Positions 1 to 10,191 are shown, counted from the first letter of the stretch. The stretch is 64,000 nucleotides of DNA from JASGIT01 sp047601665 (GCA_047601665.1 JASGIT010000001.1:1178001-1242000); one strand, 5' to 3'. Notes: generated by a model not told the origin, from the letters alone. Numbers and translations: made by a program.

Positions 1-684
1 GACATCGCCGCGGCGCTGCGGCGCTCGCTGGGGCTGGGCCTCGCGGTGATGGCCTGCACCGTCGCGTTCTCGGTGCTCGCGGGCCTGGCCTTCCGCAAGC
101 GGCTGGCGGGCGCGGGCACGCTGTTCTACGTGGTGGTGGCCAGCCTCATCATGCCGTCCATCATCGTCTCGCTGGGCATCGGGCTGGAGTTCCGGCTGCT
201 CGATACCGGCATCAAGACGCTGCTGGAGCGCATGGGCTGGCAGGATCAGCTCGACAGCTACGGCACCGCTCTCGGCCTGTTCACCTCGGCGCTGGGCGCG
301 CACCTCACGTGGACGCTGCCCTTCGGCCTGCTCATCATGTTCGCGGTGTTCAACCGCTTCAATCCGGCCTACGAGGAGGCCGCGCGCGACCTGGGCGCCA
401 CGCCGTGGCAGACCTTCCGCCACGTGGTGCTGCCGCTGATCGCACCCTCGGTCGTGGGCATCGGCATGTTCGGCTTCACGCTGAGCTGGGACGAAATCGC
501 GCGTACCTCGCAGGCCATCGGCGACGTGAACACGCTGCCGCTCGAACTCCAGGGCCTGACCAGCACGGTGACCACGCCCGCCATCTACGCGCTGGGCACG
601 GTGACGACGGTCGTGTCCTTCGTCGTCATCGGCGCGGCGCTGGCGCTGGGCGGCGTCCTGGGCCGGCGCAGAGGCGCGGCATGA
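1..684 (+). CDS. ABC transporter permease, PotC-like (5' truncated)
   Basis: This is an inner-membrane permease subunit of an ABC importer of the spermidine/putrescine (PotC) type. The frame is open from base 1, so the N-terminus lies outside the window. Several hydrophobic segments are visible. The cytoplasmic EAA loop that docks on the ATPase is clear at 373-450 (residues EEAARDLGATPWQTF, then VVLPLIAPSVV). The stop overlaps the next start as ATGA, so the two are translationally coupled. The substrate is unknown; the racemase-like gene that follows suggests a small nitrogen compound rather than a polyamine. Family assignment is firm, substrate is not. Confidence 0.85.
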   Translation, partial: DIAAALRRSLGLGLAVMACTVAFSVLAGLAFRKRLAGAGTLFYVVVASLIMPSIIVSLGIGLEFRLLDTGIKTLLERMGWQDQLDSYGTALGLFTSALGAHLTWTLPFGLLIMFAVFNRFNPAYEEAARDLGATPWQTFRHVVLPLIAPSVVGIGMFGFTLSWDEIARTSQAIGDVNTLPLELQGLTSTVTTPAIYALGTVTTVVSFVVIGAALALGGVLGRRRGAA

Positions 685-1433
685 AGGAACTGCTGGTCAT
701 CAACCCCAACACGTCGGTGCAGGTCAGCGCGCTGCTGCAAGGCCACGTGCAGGCGGCGGCGGGGCAGGACGCGGCGGTGCGCACCGTCACCGCGCGCTTC
801 GGCGCGGCCTACATCGCGTGCGAGGCCAGCTACGCCGTCGCGGGCCATGCGACGCTCGACGCCTGGGCTGCCGCGCTGGCTGACGGCCGGAGCGCGGGAC
901 GGCGCGCGCCCGATGCCGTGCTCGTGGGCTGCTTCGGCGACCCCGGCCTGTTCGCGCTGCGCGAACGCAGCCCGGCGCCCGTCACCGGCCTGGCCGAGGC
1001 CGCCTTCGCCCTGGCCGCGCGGCACGGGCGCTTCGCCGTCGTGACCGGCGGCGAGCGCTGGCGGCCCATGCTCCAGCGGCTAGCGCTGGCGCTGGGCCAC
1101 GAGCAGCACTTGGCGGCCATCCACCTCGTCGCGCCCACGGGCGCGCAGCTGGCCGCCGACCCCGCCGCTGCGCGCCGCCTGCTGGCCCAGGCCTGCCGCA
1201 ACGCGGCGCGGCACAGCGGCGTGCACGCCGTCATCCTGGGCGGCGCGACGCTCGCGGGCATGGCCGCCGCCATCCAGCCTGACGTGGATGTGCCGGTGAT
1301 CGACAGCGTGACGGCCGGGGCGCACTGGGCGCTGCACGGCGGCGAATCCACGCCGGGATGCGCGGGAGGCGACGCCAGCGTGGCGTGGAGCCGCGTATCG
1401 CCCGAGCTGGCGGCGATGGGGCGGGCGGCGTAG
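681..1433 (+). CDS. Asp/Glu/hydantoin racemase family protein
   Basis: A 250-residue protein of the Asp/Glu/hydantoin racemase superfamily. It begins MKELLVINPNTS, the usual start of hydantoin and allantoin racemases. The first catalytic cysteine is present in VGCFGDPG (about residue 77). The second, normally in an LGCAG motif, is missing: the matching place reads ILGGATLAGMA. A two-base racemization mechanism is therefore doubtful; a one-cysteine lyase, decarboxylase or isomerase role is possible. The start overlaps the stop of the upstream ABC permease (ATGA), so the protein probably acts on what that transporter imports. No promoter of its own is visible. Confidence 0.75.
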   Translation: MKELLVINPNTSVQVSALLQGHVQAAAGQDAAVRTVTARFGAAYIACEASYAVAGHATLDAWAAALADGRSAGRRAPDAVLVGCFGDPGLFALRERSPAPVTGLAEAAFALAARHGRFAVVTGGERWRPMLQRLALALGHEQHLAAIHLVAPTGAQLAADPAAARRLLAQACRNAARHSGVHAVILGGATLAGMAAAIQPDVDVPVIDSVTAGAHWALHGGESTPGCAGGDASVAWSRVSPELAAMGRAA

Positions 1434-1497
1434 CGCGGGCATGGGCGCACAATAGAGGGCTGGCGTTCCGGTTCCCGGCCATCGCCTGGAATACAAG

Positions 1498-1548
1498 CCA
1501 AATTGGCCTGCAGCGCTTACCAGTCAAGCGCTAGCAGCTATCAAAAGA
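1498..1548 (+). repeat. Dispersed hairpin repeat, copy 1
   Basis: About 50 bp with the family layout: an AAATTGGCC-like left flank, a palindromic core (CAGCGCTT ... AAGCGCT) and a right flank GCAGCTATCAAAA. It fills most of the gap before recQ. Its purine-rich right end lies where the recQ ribosome-binding site should be. Confidence 0.85.
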
Positions 1549-1560
1549 AGAGTCCTCCCC

Positions 1561-3417
<1,857 letters not shown>

Positions 3418-3430
3418 CGGCTGTGGTTCA

Positions 3431-4027
3431 ATGCCCGGCATGAACCGGCCCGCACGCCAACCCCGCTTTGACGCCGACGCCTACCTGGAGTGGGAAGCCG
3501 GGCAGGCGGAAAAGCACGAGTACCTGGATGGCGAAGTGTTTGCCATGTCCGGGGCTTCAGATGCGCATGTGACCATCGCCGGCAATCTGTTTCTGGCCCT
3601 GCACAGGCACTTGGGCGGCAGCCCGTGCCGTGTGTTCTTCTCTGACATGAAACTCGAGGTGGCAGAAGACAATGCCTTCTTCTACCCCGACGTATTCGTC
3701 ACCTGCACTGAATCTGACCGCGCGCAGCGCCACTACAAAAGCGACCCCAGCCTCATCGTCGAAGTGCTGTCCCCCTCCACCAGCGCCTACGACCGCGGCG
3801 CCAAGTTCGCCGCCTACCGCAAGCTGCCCAGCCTGCGCGAATACGCCCTGATCGACAGCGAGCGCCTGAGCCTCGACCTGTTCCGCCGCGACGACGCGGG
3901 CCGCTGGGTGCTCTACCCCTTCGACGCCGCCAATCCGCAGGTGGAGTTCGCCAGCGTGGGCCTGGCGCTGCCGCTGCAGTCCCTGTACGACGACGTGGCC
4001 CTGGAGCCCACCCCGGCCCATCCCTGA
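3431..4027 (+). CDS. Uma2 family (DUF820) PD-(D/E)XK endonuclease
   Basis: A protein of about 198 residues of the Uma2/DUF820 family, whose fold is that of restriction-type PD-(D/E)XK nucleases. The expected residues are present: EKHEYLDGEVFAM near the N-terminus, YPDVFVTC, then IVEVLSPST and a lysine in KFAAYRKLP. Starts at 3431 or 3440 (ATG) are equally plausible; an upstream start would overlap recQ and is less likely. It follows recQ at 13 bp. Family members are abundant in cyanobacteria and scattered elsewhere, often mobile and of unknown biological role. I do not infer more than a nuclease fold. Confidence 0.85.
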   Translation: MPGMNRPARQPRFDADAYLEWEAGQAEKHEYLDGEVFAMSGASDAHVTIAGNLFLALHRHLGGSPCRVFFSDMKLEVAEDNAFFYPDVFVTCTESDRAQRHYKSDPSLIVEVLSPSTSAYDRGAKFAAYRKLPSLREYALIDSERLSLDLFRRDDAGRWVLYPFDAANPQVEFASVGLALPLQSLYDDVALEPTPAHP

Positions 4028-4108
4028 GTCCGGCCTGTCGTCCGCGGCACAGCGGATGCGGGAAACACCCGAACCACGCCGCCGCGCCGTGTTCCTAGAC
4101 TGCGGCGC

Positions 4109-5620
4109 ATGGACCTTCTCTCCGCCTTCGACAGCGCCACGCGCAAGACCCCCGGCAAGCCGTTTCTGCGCTATGCGGGCCAATCCATCACCTACGCCGA
4201 GATGCAGCGCCGCTCGCTCCAGGCCGCGGCCGTGCTGCAAGCGCAGGGCGTGGGCCCGGGCGACCGCGTGGCGCTCATGTGCTTCAACACGCCCGGCTTC
4301 GTCGATGCGCTGCTGGGCGCATGGCGGCTGGGCGCGGTGGTGGTGCCCGTCAACCACAAGCTGCAGGGGCCGGAAGTGCAGTACATCCTGGGCCACTGCA
4401 AGGCCAAGGCCGTGGTCTACGCCGCCACGCTGGCGCCGGTGCTGGCGGCGGTGGACAGCCCCGCCCGGCGCCTGACCACCGAAGGCGCCGTGCCCGGCGC
4501 GGTCGACTTCGACGCCGCCCGCGCCGCCGCCACGCCCATCGCCCATAAGGACGAACCGCTCGACCCCGACAGCCATGCCGAGGTGCTCTACACCAGCGGC
4601 ACCACGGGCCTGCCCAAGGGCTGCCTGATGAGCCACCGCGGCGTGGCGCTGGCGGCCGTGGCCGGCGCCTTGGGCCAGAACATGACGCGCGACGAGCGCA
4701 CCCTGGTCGCCATGCCCATCTGGCATTCGTCGCCGCTCAACAACTGGTTCGGCGGCACGCTCTACATGGGCGGCACCGTGGTGCTCATGCGCGAATACGA
4801 GCCGCAGCAGTTCCTGCAGACCGTGCAGGACGAGCGCGTCACGCTGTTCTTCGGCGCGCCGGTGGCCTACACCGCGCCGCTGCAGCGCGTGCCCGACTTC
4901 GCGAAGTACGACCTGTCCAGCGTGCGCGCCTGGATCTACGGCGGCGGCCCCATCGGCCCCGAGGTGGCGCGCCAGATCCAGGCCGCGTACAAGAGCGACC
5001 GCTTCCTGCAGGTCTACGGCATGACCGAGACCGGCCCCGCCGGCACCGCGCTGTACCCCGAGGAACAGCTGGAGCGCGCGGGCTCCATCGGCCGCATCGC
5101 CCAGCCCGGCGTGGACATGCGCGTGGTCAAGGCCGACGGCACCGACGCCGCCCCCGGCGAAACCGGCGAGATCTGGCTGCGCGCCAGCAGCATGATGGTC
5201 GGCTACCTGGACAACCCCGAGGCCACGCGCGCCGCCTTCGCGCCCGGCGGCTGGTACATGAGCGGCGACGTGGCGCGGCTGGACGAGGCGGGCTACCTCT
5301 ACGTGGTCGACCGCATGAAGGACATGATCGTCACCGGCGGCGAGAACGTGTACTCCAAGGAGGTGGAGGACGCCCTCGGCGCCCACCCCGCCGTGGCCGA
5401 CGTGGCCGTGTTCGGCCGCCCGCACCCCGAATGGGGCGAGACGGTGGTCGCGCGCATCGTGCCCAAGCCCGGCCAGCAGCCCAGCCCCGACGACCTGCGC
5501 GAGCACCTGTCCACGCGCCTGGCGCGCTACAAGATTCCGCGCGAATTCCAGTTCGCCGACAGCCTGCCGCGCACGCCCACGGGCAAGCTGCAGAAGTTCC
5601 TGCTGCGGCAGGCGGCGTAA
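4109..5620 (+). CDS. AMP-dependent acyl-CoA synthetase/ligase
   Basis: A 503-residue adenylate-forming enzyme that activates a carboxylic acid to an acyl-CoA through an acyl-AMP. Core motifs are intact: A3 phosphate loop YTSGTTGLPKG (about residue 161), A5 YGMTETGPAG (about 303), A7/A8 SGDVARLDEAGYLYVVDR followed by KDMIVTGGENVYSKEVE, and the A10 catalytic lysine in PRTPTGKLQK near the C-terminus. Length matches medium-chain or aryl acyl-CoA ligases. The substrate cannot be told from the sequence. It is followed 39 bp downstream by a small membrane protein gene and has no recognisable pathway neighbours. Confidence 0.92.
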   Translation: MDLLSAFDSATRKTPGKPFLRYAGQSITYAEMQRRSLQAAAVLQAQGVGPGDRVALMCFNTPGFVDALLGAWRLGAVVVPVNHKLQGPEVQYILGHCKAKAVVYAATLAPVLAAVDSPARRLTTEGAVPGAVDFDAARAAATPIAHKDEPLDPDSHAEVLYTSGTTGLPKGCLMSHRGVALAAVAGALGQNMTRDERTLVAMPIWHSSPLNNWFGGTLYMGGTVVLMREYEPQQFLQTVQDERVTLFFGAPVAYTAPLQRVPDFAKYDLSSVRAWIYGGGPIGPEVARQIQAAYKSDRFLQVYGMTETGPAGTALYPEEQLERAGSIGRIAQPGVDMRVVKADGTDAAPGETGEIWLRASSMMVGYLDNPEATRAAFAPGGWYMSGDVARLDEAGYLYVVDRMKDMIVTGGENVYSKEVEDALGAHPAVADVAVFGRPHPEWGETVVARIVPKPGQQPSPDDLREHLSTRLARYKIPREFQFADSLPRTPTGKLQKFLLRQAA

Positions 5621-5659
5621 AATGCACGGCCATTCCGTCAAGAACATTTGGAGAACCGC

Positions 5660-5800
5660 ATGTCCGACCATCCCCACGCCCCTGCAGAAACCTCCGGCGA
5701 CGCCGTGGAAGCCGTGGTGCCCATGATGCCGCTGGTGCTGCCCGTGGTGGGCGGCGTGATGATGTTCCTGCTGGCCTTCATCGCCGTGAACATGGCCTGA
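5660..5800 (+). CDS. 46-residue single-pass membrane protein
   Basis: A small gene with a good ribosome-binding site (TGGAG, 7 bp before the ATG) and its own terminator. The product has a polar acidic/His N-terminus (MSDHPHAPAETSGDAVEA) and one hydrophobic helix rich in Met, Val and Pro (about residues 20-46), ending in NMA. I recall similar proteins as conserved hypotheticals in Comamonadaceae but cannot verify that here. Its position just before the terminator of the acyl-CoA ligase unit suggests co-transcription with that gene. Function unknown. The Met-rich, Pro-kinked helix would fit a small respiratory-complex or transporter subunit, but that is only a guess. Confidence 0.7.
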   Translation: MSDHPHAPAETSGDAVEAVVPMMPLVLPVVGGVMMFLLAFIAVNMA

Positions 5801-5821
5801 GCGCACAACGCGCCTGGACCC

Positions 5822-5845
5822 GCCCCGCACCGCCGGGGCTTTTTT
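5822..5845 (+). terminator. Intrinsic terminator after the small membrane protein gene
   Basis: Stem GCCCCG / CGGGGC with a 6-base loop, followed directly by six T. It closes the 4109-5800 unit. Confidence 0.85.
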
Positions 5846-5953
5846 GCGCCCGGCTTCTTTTCATGCATAAAGTCATGCATCAATTGCATAGATTTGCACC
5901 CTAGTGACAGCACAAAACCGGGCGTGCTTCTTAGAATTGTCGATTCCCCCTAG

Positions 5954-6004
5954 CCGTTTTCTCCAAGGCAGCGACCCGCGGGCCTTTGAAAAGACGGTTT
6001 TTTT
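5954..6004 (+). promoter_or_regulatory. Terminator-like hairpin in the pckG leader
   Basis: An imperfect long stem (CCGTTTTC plus CAAGGC on the left, GCCTTTG plus GAAAAGACGG on the right) is followed by seven T and ends 18 bp before the pckG ATG. The ribosome-binding site AGGAAG lies just after it. It resembles a transcription attenuator. Upstream, 5863-5890 carries repeated ATGCAT units in an AT-rich promoter-like stretch. Confidence 0.45.
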
Positions 6005-6022
6005 AACTTCAGGAAGCTCCCG

Positions 6023-7891
6023 ATGAACGCACCCACCATGCAAGGCCTGAACCTTCAGGCCCCTGCCTACGTCAAGAACGCCAAGCTGATCGCCTGGGTG
6101 GCCGACATGGCCGCGTTGTGCAAGCCCGCCCGCATCCACTGGTGCGACGGCAGCCAGGAAGAGTACGACCGCCTGTGCCAGCAGCTGGTCGACGCCGGCA
6201 CCTTCCAGAAACTCAACCCCGCCAAGCGCCCCGGCAGCTACCTGGCCTGGTCCGACCCGTCGGACGTGGCGCGCGTGGAAGACCGCACCTTCATCTGCTC
6301 GGCCCAGAAGGAAGACGCCGGCCCCACCAACAACTGGATGGCCCCCGCCGAGATGCGCGCCACCCTGCAGCCCCTGTTCGACGGCTGCATGGCCGGCCGC
6401 ACCATGTACGTGGTGCCGTTCAGCATGGGCCCGCTGGGCTCGCCCATCGCCCACATCGGCATCGAACTGTCCGACTCGCCCTACGTGGCGGTGAACATGA
6501 AGATCATGACCCGCATGGGCAAGGCCGTGTACGACGTGATCGGCGCCGACGGCGACTTCGTGCCCTGCGTGCACACCGTGGGCGCGCCCCTGCAGCCGGG
6601 CCAGGCCGACGTGAAGTGGCCCTGCAACAAGACCAAGTACATCGTCCACTACCCCGAGACGCGCGAAATCTGGAGCTACGGCTCGGGCTACGGCGGCAAC
6701 GCGCTGCTGGGCAAGAAGTGCTTCGCGCTGCGCATCGCCTCCACCATGGGCCGCGACCAGGGCTGGCTGGCCGAGCACATGCTCATCCTGGGCGTGACCA
6801 ACCCCGAGGGCCGCAAGTACCACGTGGCCGCCGCCTTCCCGAGCGCCTGCGGCAAGACTAATTTCTCCATGCTGGTGCCGCCCGCCGGCTTCGACGGCTG
6901 GAAGGTCACCACCATCGGCGACGACATCGCCTGGATCAAGCCCCAGGCCGACGGCACGCTGCGCGCCATCAACCCCGAGGCGGGCTACTTCGGCGTGGCC
7001 CCCGGCACCAACTACAAGACCAACCCGAACTGCATGGCCAGCCTCGACAAGAACGTGATCTTCACGAACGTCGCGCTGACCGACGACGGCGACGTGTGGT
7101 GGGAAGGCATGGAGGCCGACGCTCCGGCCAAGGCGCTGCCCGAGCACCTGATCGACTGGCAAGGCAAGGACTGGACGCCCCAGATCGCCAAGGAAACCGG
7201 CGCCAAGGCCGCCCACCCCAACGCGCGCTTCACCGTGGCCGCCACCAACAACCCGGCGCTGGACGAAGCCTGGGACGACCCGAAGGGCGTGAAGATCGAC
7301 GCCTTCATCTTCGGCGGCCGCCGCTCCACCACCGTGCCGCTGGTGACCGAGGCGCGCGACTGGCAGGAAGGCGTGTACATGGCCGCCACCATGGGCTCCG
7401 AGACCACCGCCGCCGCCGCGGGCGCGCAGGGCGTGGTGCGCCGCGACCCGTTCGCCATGCTGCCCTTCATGGGCTACAATATGAGCGACTACTTCCAGCA
7501 CTGGCTGGGCCTGGGCGCGAAGATCGCCGCGTCGGGCGCGAAGCTGCCGCGCATCTACACCACCAACTGGTTCCGCAAGGACGAGGCCGGCAAGTTCGTC
7601 TGGCCCGGCTACGGCGAGAACATGCGCGTGCTCAAGTGGATGATCGACCGCATCGAAGGCCAGGCCGCCGGCCAGCAGACCGCCTTTGGCGTGGCCCCGC
7701 AGTACGCGGAAATCAACTGGACGGGCCTGGACTTCACGCCCGAGCAATTCGCCACCGTGACCCACATCGACAAGGCCGTGTGGACGGATGAACTCAAGCT
7801 GCACACCGCGCACTTCGAGCAACTGGCCCACCGCCTGCCGCAGACGCTGCTGGACACCAAGGCCGCACTGGAGCAGCGCCTGGCGGCCTGA
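6023..7891 (+). CDS. pckG: Phosphoenolpyruvate carboxykinase (GTP)
   Basis: A 622-residue cytosolic enzyme that converts oxaloacetate and GTP to phosphoenolpyruvate, the entry step of gluconeogenesis. The GTP-type family is shown by the PEPCK-specific P-loop with the reactive cysteine (FPSACGKTN, about residues 273-281), the substrate-binding stretch [15 protein letters not shown], and the C-terminal nucleotide-binding segment including NWFRKDE. Length is normal. A consensus AGGAAG lies 7 bp before the ATG. The gene is monocistronic, with a terminator-like hairpin in its leader and a strong terminator after it, so expression is probably adjusted to the carbon source. Confidence 0.97.
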   Translation: MNAPTMQGLNLQAPAYVKNAKLIAWVADMAALCKPARIHWCDGSQEEYDRLCQQLVDAGTFQKLNPAKRPGSYLAWSDPSDVARVEDRTFICSAQKEDAGPTNNWMAPAEMRATLQPLFDGCMAGRTMYVVPFSMGPLGSPIAHIGIELSDSPYVAVNMKIMTRMGKAVYDVIGADGDFVPCVHTVGAPLQPGQADVKWPCNKTKYIVHYPETREIWSYGSGYGGNALLGKKCFALRIASTMGRDQGWLAEHMLILGVTNPEGRKYHVAAAFPSACGKTNFSMLVPPAGFDGWKVTTIGDDIAWIKPQADGTLRAINPEAGYFGVAPGTNYKTNPNCMASLDKNVIFTNVALTDDGDVWWEGMEADAPAKALPEHLIDWQGKDWTPQIAKETGAKAAHPNARFTVAATNNPALDEAWDDPKGVKIDAFIFGGRRSTTVPLVTEARDWQEGVYMAATMGSETTAAAAGAQGVVRRDPFAMLPFMGYNMSDYFQHWLGLGAKIAASGAKLPRIYTTNWFRKDEAGKFVWPGYGENMRVLKWMIDRIEGQAAGQQTAFGVAPQYAEINWTGLDFTPEQFATVTHIDKAVWTDELKLHTAHFEQLAHRLPQTLLDTKAALEQRLAA

Positions 7892-7910
7892 CACGGCTCG
7901 ACTCCAGTCC

Positions 7911-7946
7911 AAGGGAACGTGCCGGGCGCACGTTCCCTTTTTTTTA
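7911..7946 (+). terminator. Intrinsic terminator of pckG
   Basis: A perfect 12-bp stem (AAGGGAACGTGC / GCACGTTCCCTT) with a 5-base loop runs into a tract of nine T. Confidence 0.95.
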
Positions 7947-7960
7947 TGCATACCGCCAAC

Positions 7961-7992
7961 AAAAAAGCCGTGGCCTTTGCGGGCCACGGCTT
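7961..7992 (-). terminator. Terminator of the 8012-8497 gene
   Basis: The stem GCCGTGGCC / GGCCACGGC, read on the minus strand, ends in TTTTTT. The same stem occurs again at 9587-9618 behind the paralogous gene. Confidence 0.88.
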
Positions 7993-8011
7993 GGAACGGA
8001 GACCGGCGCGC

Positions 8012-8497
8012 TCAGTAGTAGCGGCGCAGCTGGCGCGACTCGCCCGCCTCGGACATGCGCTTCAGGTCGGCCACCAGGCGCGCGCTCTTGCGGGCGGCGG
8101 CCCAGGAGCGCTCTTCCTCGACGGCCTCGCGGCTGGCCTGCATCCAGGCCTGGTAGGCCGCGCCCACGGCCTTGCTCGCGCGGCGCACGGGGTGGGCCAG
8201 CATGGCCAGGGCGGCAAAGGCCACGAGCCACAGGCCCATCCAGGCGGCGAGCAGGTGGCCGTCGGTCCAGGTGTCGATCACCTGGCTGGCCACCACCAGC
8301 ATGGAGGCGACGATGGCGGCGAGCAGCAGCGCCGCCATGCCGCGGCTGCCCTGCGGGCGGTTCATGGCCGCCGACGTGGCGCGCGCGGCCTCGGCCTGCT
8401 TGCCGGAAACCGCGGGGCGTGCGTAGTGGGTCAGGTCCAGCGGGCCGAAGACGGCGGCGTCTTCATGGGCGCGGGGGGCGTGTGCGTGGTGTGTCAT
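8012..8497 (-). CDS. Two-helix membrane protein, paralog A
   Basis: A 161-residue protein of unknown function. The N-terminus is polar and His-rich (MTHHAHAPRAHED). Two hydrophobic helices (about residues 55-75 and 83-103) flank a conserved loop VIDTWTDGHLLAAW. The C-terminal third is charged and probably helical, ending RQLRRYY. It is clearly paralogous to the product of 9676-10191: the loop, the second helix (LWLVAFAALA) and the PVRRA that follows are shared, and so are the promoter and terminator sequences. It diverges from a lysR gene across an AT-rich 130-bp gap. No enzyme motif is seen; a membrane-stress or scaffold role is a guess. Confidence 0.8.
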   Translation of the reverse strand: MTHHAHAPRAHEDAAVFGPLDLTHYARPAVSGKQAEAARATSAAMNRPQGSRGMAALLLAAIVASMLVVASQVIDTWTDGHLLAAWMGLWLVAFAALAMLAHPVRRASKAVGAAYQAWMQASREAVEEERSWAAARKSARLVADLKRMSEAGESRQLRRYY

Positions 8498-8553
8498 GGT
8501 GATCTTCCCTTCTCAAGCCCTCGTGGCGGGTTGCCCGGGGCGATGGTGGAATA

Positions 8554-8614
8554 TTAGGGTTTTCCCGATAACATTTCAAATTTATATTTTGAATTCTTGT
8601 CATTCACAGAATTC
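8554..8614. promoter_or_regulatory. Divergent control region with LysR-type inverted repeat
   Basis: An AT-rich stretch between paralog A and lysR. It contains TTAGGGTTTTCCC (8554-8566, shared with the paralog B promoter) and a perfect inverted repeat GAATTCT - 10 bp - AGAATTC (8591-8614). This is followed at once by the palindrome ATTCATGAAT at 8611-8620. The inverted repeat 14-37 bp before the lysR start is a likely autoregulatory LysR site. Confidence 0.6.
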
Positions 8615-8627
8615 ATGAATCAAGCCC

Positions 8628-9581
8628 ATGCAGCCGCAGCACTTCCGCACCCTGGACCTGAACCTGCTCCGCGTCTTCGACGAGGTCATGGCCGAGCGCA
8701 GCCTGACGCGCGCGGCGCACAAGCTGGCGCTGACCCAGCCGGCGGTGAGCAACGCCATCCGCCGCCTGCGCGATGCCGTGGGCGACGACCTGCTGGTGCG
8801 CAGCGGCCAGGGCGTGGAGCCCACGCCGCGCGCGCTGGCGCTGTGGCCCGCCGTGCGCGCGGCGCTCGCGGGGCTGCAGGAGTCGCTGGCGCCCGGCGAC
8901 TTCGACCCGGCCACGGCCCGTTCCACGCTGGTGCTGGCCATGGCCGACGCCACGGCCTCGATGCTGCTGCCGCCGCTCATCGCCATTCTGGAGCGCGAGG
9001 CCCCGGGCCTGGCCCTGCGCATGTTGCCGCTCATCACGCGCGACCCGCGCCGCCTGCTCGAAGAGGGCGCCGCCGACATGGCCGTGGGCTACTTTCCCGC
9101 CGTGCTGGCCGATTTGACGGCGCGGGCGCAGTCCGGCGCTGCCGTGGCGTTCGACAGCCGCCGCCTGTACGACGGTGAATACGTGTGCGTGATGCGCCAG
9201 GGCCACCCGCTGGCGGAGGTGCCGCTCACGCTCGACCGCTTCTGCGCGGCGCGCCACATGCTGGTGAGCTACTCGGGGCGTGCTTTCGGCTTTATCGACG
9301 AGGTGCTGGCCACCCTGGGGCGCAAGCGGCAGGTCGCCATCACGGTGAACCAGTTCTTCACGGCGGGCTGCGTGGTGATGCAGTCCGACTTGCTCACGGT
9401 GCTGCCGCGCCACTTCGTGCCCGTGACGGGCATGGCAAGCCAACTGGTGCTGCGCCCCCTGCCGCTGCCGGTGCCGCCCGTGTACGTGGATGCGCTATGG
9501 AACCCGCGCGGCCCGCAGCAGGCGGCGTATGGCTGGCTGCTGGGGGCATTGACGCGGGCGGCGCAGCAGTCGTTCCCATAA
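8628..9581 (+). CDS. LysR family transcriptional regulator
   Basis: A 317-residue regulator. The N-terminal winged helix-turn-helix (about residues 8-66; LTRAAHKLALTQPAVSNAI) is classic LysR and close to the NodD/LeuO/SyrM-like branch, given the DLNLLRVFDEVMAE start. It is followed by a periplasmic-binding-protein-like effector domain. The start at 8628 follows a perfect inverted repeat that probably binds the regulator itself. The gene is divergent from paralog A (8012-8497) and convergent with paralog B (9676-10191), so one or both membrane-protein genes are candidate targets. The effector is unknown. Confidence 0.9.
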   Translation: MQPQHFRTLDLNLLRVFDEVMAERSLTRAAHKLALTQPAVSNAIRRLRDAVGDDLLVRSGQGVEPTPRALALWPAVRAALAGLQESLAPGDFDPATARSTLVLAMADATASMLLPPLIAILEREAPGLALRMLPLITRDPRRLLEEGAADMAVGYFPAVLADLTARAQSGAAVAFDSRRLYDGEYVCVMRQGHPLAEVPLTLDRFCAARHMLVSYSGRAFGFIDEVLATLGRKRQVAITVNQFFTAGCVVMQSDLLTVLPRHFVPVTGMASQLVLRPLPLPVPPVYVDALWNPRGPQQAAYGWLLGALTRAAQQSFP

Positions 9582-9618
9582 AAGAAAAGGCCGTGGCCCT
9601 TGCGGAGGCCACGGCCTT
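9580..9618 (-). terminator. Terminator of the 9676-10191 gene
   Basis: A 12-bp stem AAGGCCGTGGCC / GGCCACGGCCTT, read on the minus strand, ends in TTTTCTTTT. It is nearly identical to the hairpin at 7961-7992 behind paralog A. Confidence 0.88.
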
Positions 9619-9626
9619 GCAACAAA

Positions 9627-9652
9627 GCCGGGTGGGAAGCTAGCAACCCGGC
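9627..9652 (+). terminator. Hairpin between lysR and paralog B
   Basis: A stem GCCGGGT / ACCCGGC with a 12-base loop containing GCTAGC. There is no T tract, so it is at best a weak lysR terminator. Confidence 0.4.
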
Positions 9653-9675
9653 CTTGCCAAAAACGTCAGAACAGA

Positions 9676-10191
9676 TCAGGTGGGGAAGTAGCGGCGCAGC
9701 TTGCCGGTGGTGTTGGCGTCCTGGATCGCCATCAGTTCCGACATCACGCGCGGGTCGCGGGCGGCGGCGTCCCACATGCGCTCGTCTTCGGCAATCTGCA
9801 AGCGGTGCTGGTTCCAGGCGCGGACGGTGGCGCGCAGGCCCAGGGCGGCGCGGCGCACCGGGGTGGCGAACAGGGCCAGGGCCGCGAAGGCCACGAGCCA
9901 CAGGGCCACCCAGGCGGCGAGCAGGTGGCCGTCGGTCCAGGTGTCGATCACCTGGTTGGCGACCACGAGCAGCGCGGCGACCAGGGCCGCCAGCAGCATC
10001 GAGGACGTGCCGCGGTGGCCCGCAGCGGCCTGCTTGATGGTGGCGGCGGCCTGCTCCATGCGGGCCACGCCTGCGTGCTCCGCAGGGAAGGCGGGGCGCG
10101 TGAAATTGCGCACGCTGTGCACGCCCAAGGGGCCGATGACGGTCAGGTAGGTGCTGTCATCGGTACGGGATTGGTCTGTGTAAACGGTCAT
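9676..10191 (-). CDS. Two-helix membrane protein, paralog B
   Basis: A 171-residue homologue of the 8012-8497 product. It shares the loop VIDTWTDGHLLAAW, the helix LWLVAFAALA, a following PVRRA and a C-terminus ending KLRRYFPT. The N-terminal 55 residues are unrelated to paralog A. I chose the start MTVYTDQSRTDD at 10191 because GAGGGA lies 8 bp upstream; a longer frame to 10287 has no such site. It is divergent from the SPFH gene at 10377, with which it may share control through the TAGGG motifs between them. Function unknown. Confidence 0.8.
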   Translation of the reverse strand: MTVYTDQSRTDDSTYLTVIGPLGVHSVRNFTRPAFPAEHAGVARMEQAAATIKQAAAGHRGTSSMLLAALVAALLVVANQVIDTWTDGHLLAAWVALWLVAFAALALFATPVRRAALGLRATVRAWNQHRLQIAEDERMWDAAARDPRVMSELMAIQDANTTGKLRRYFPT

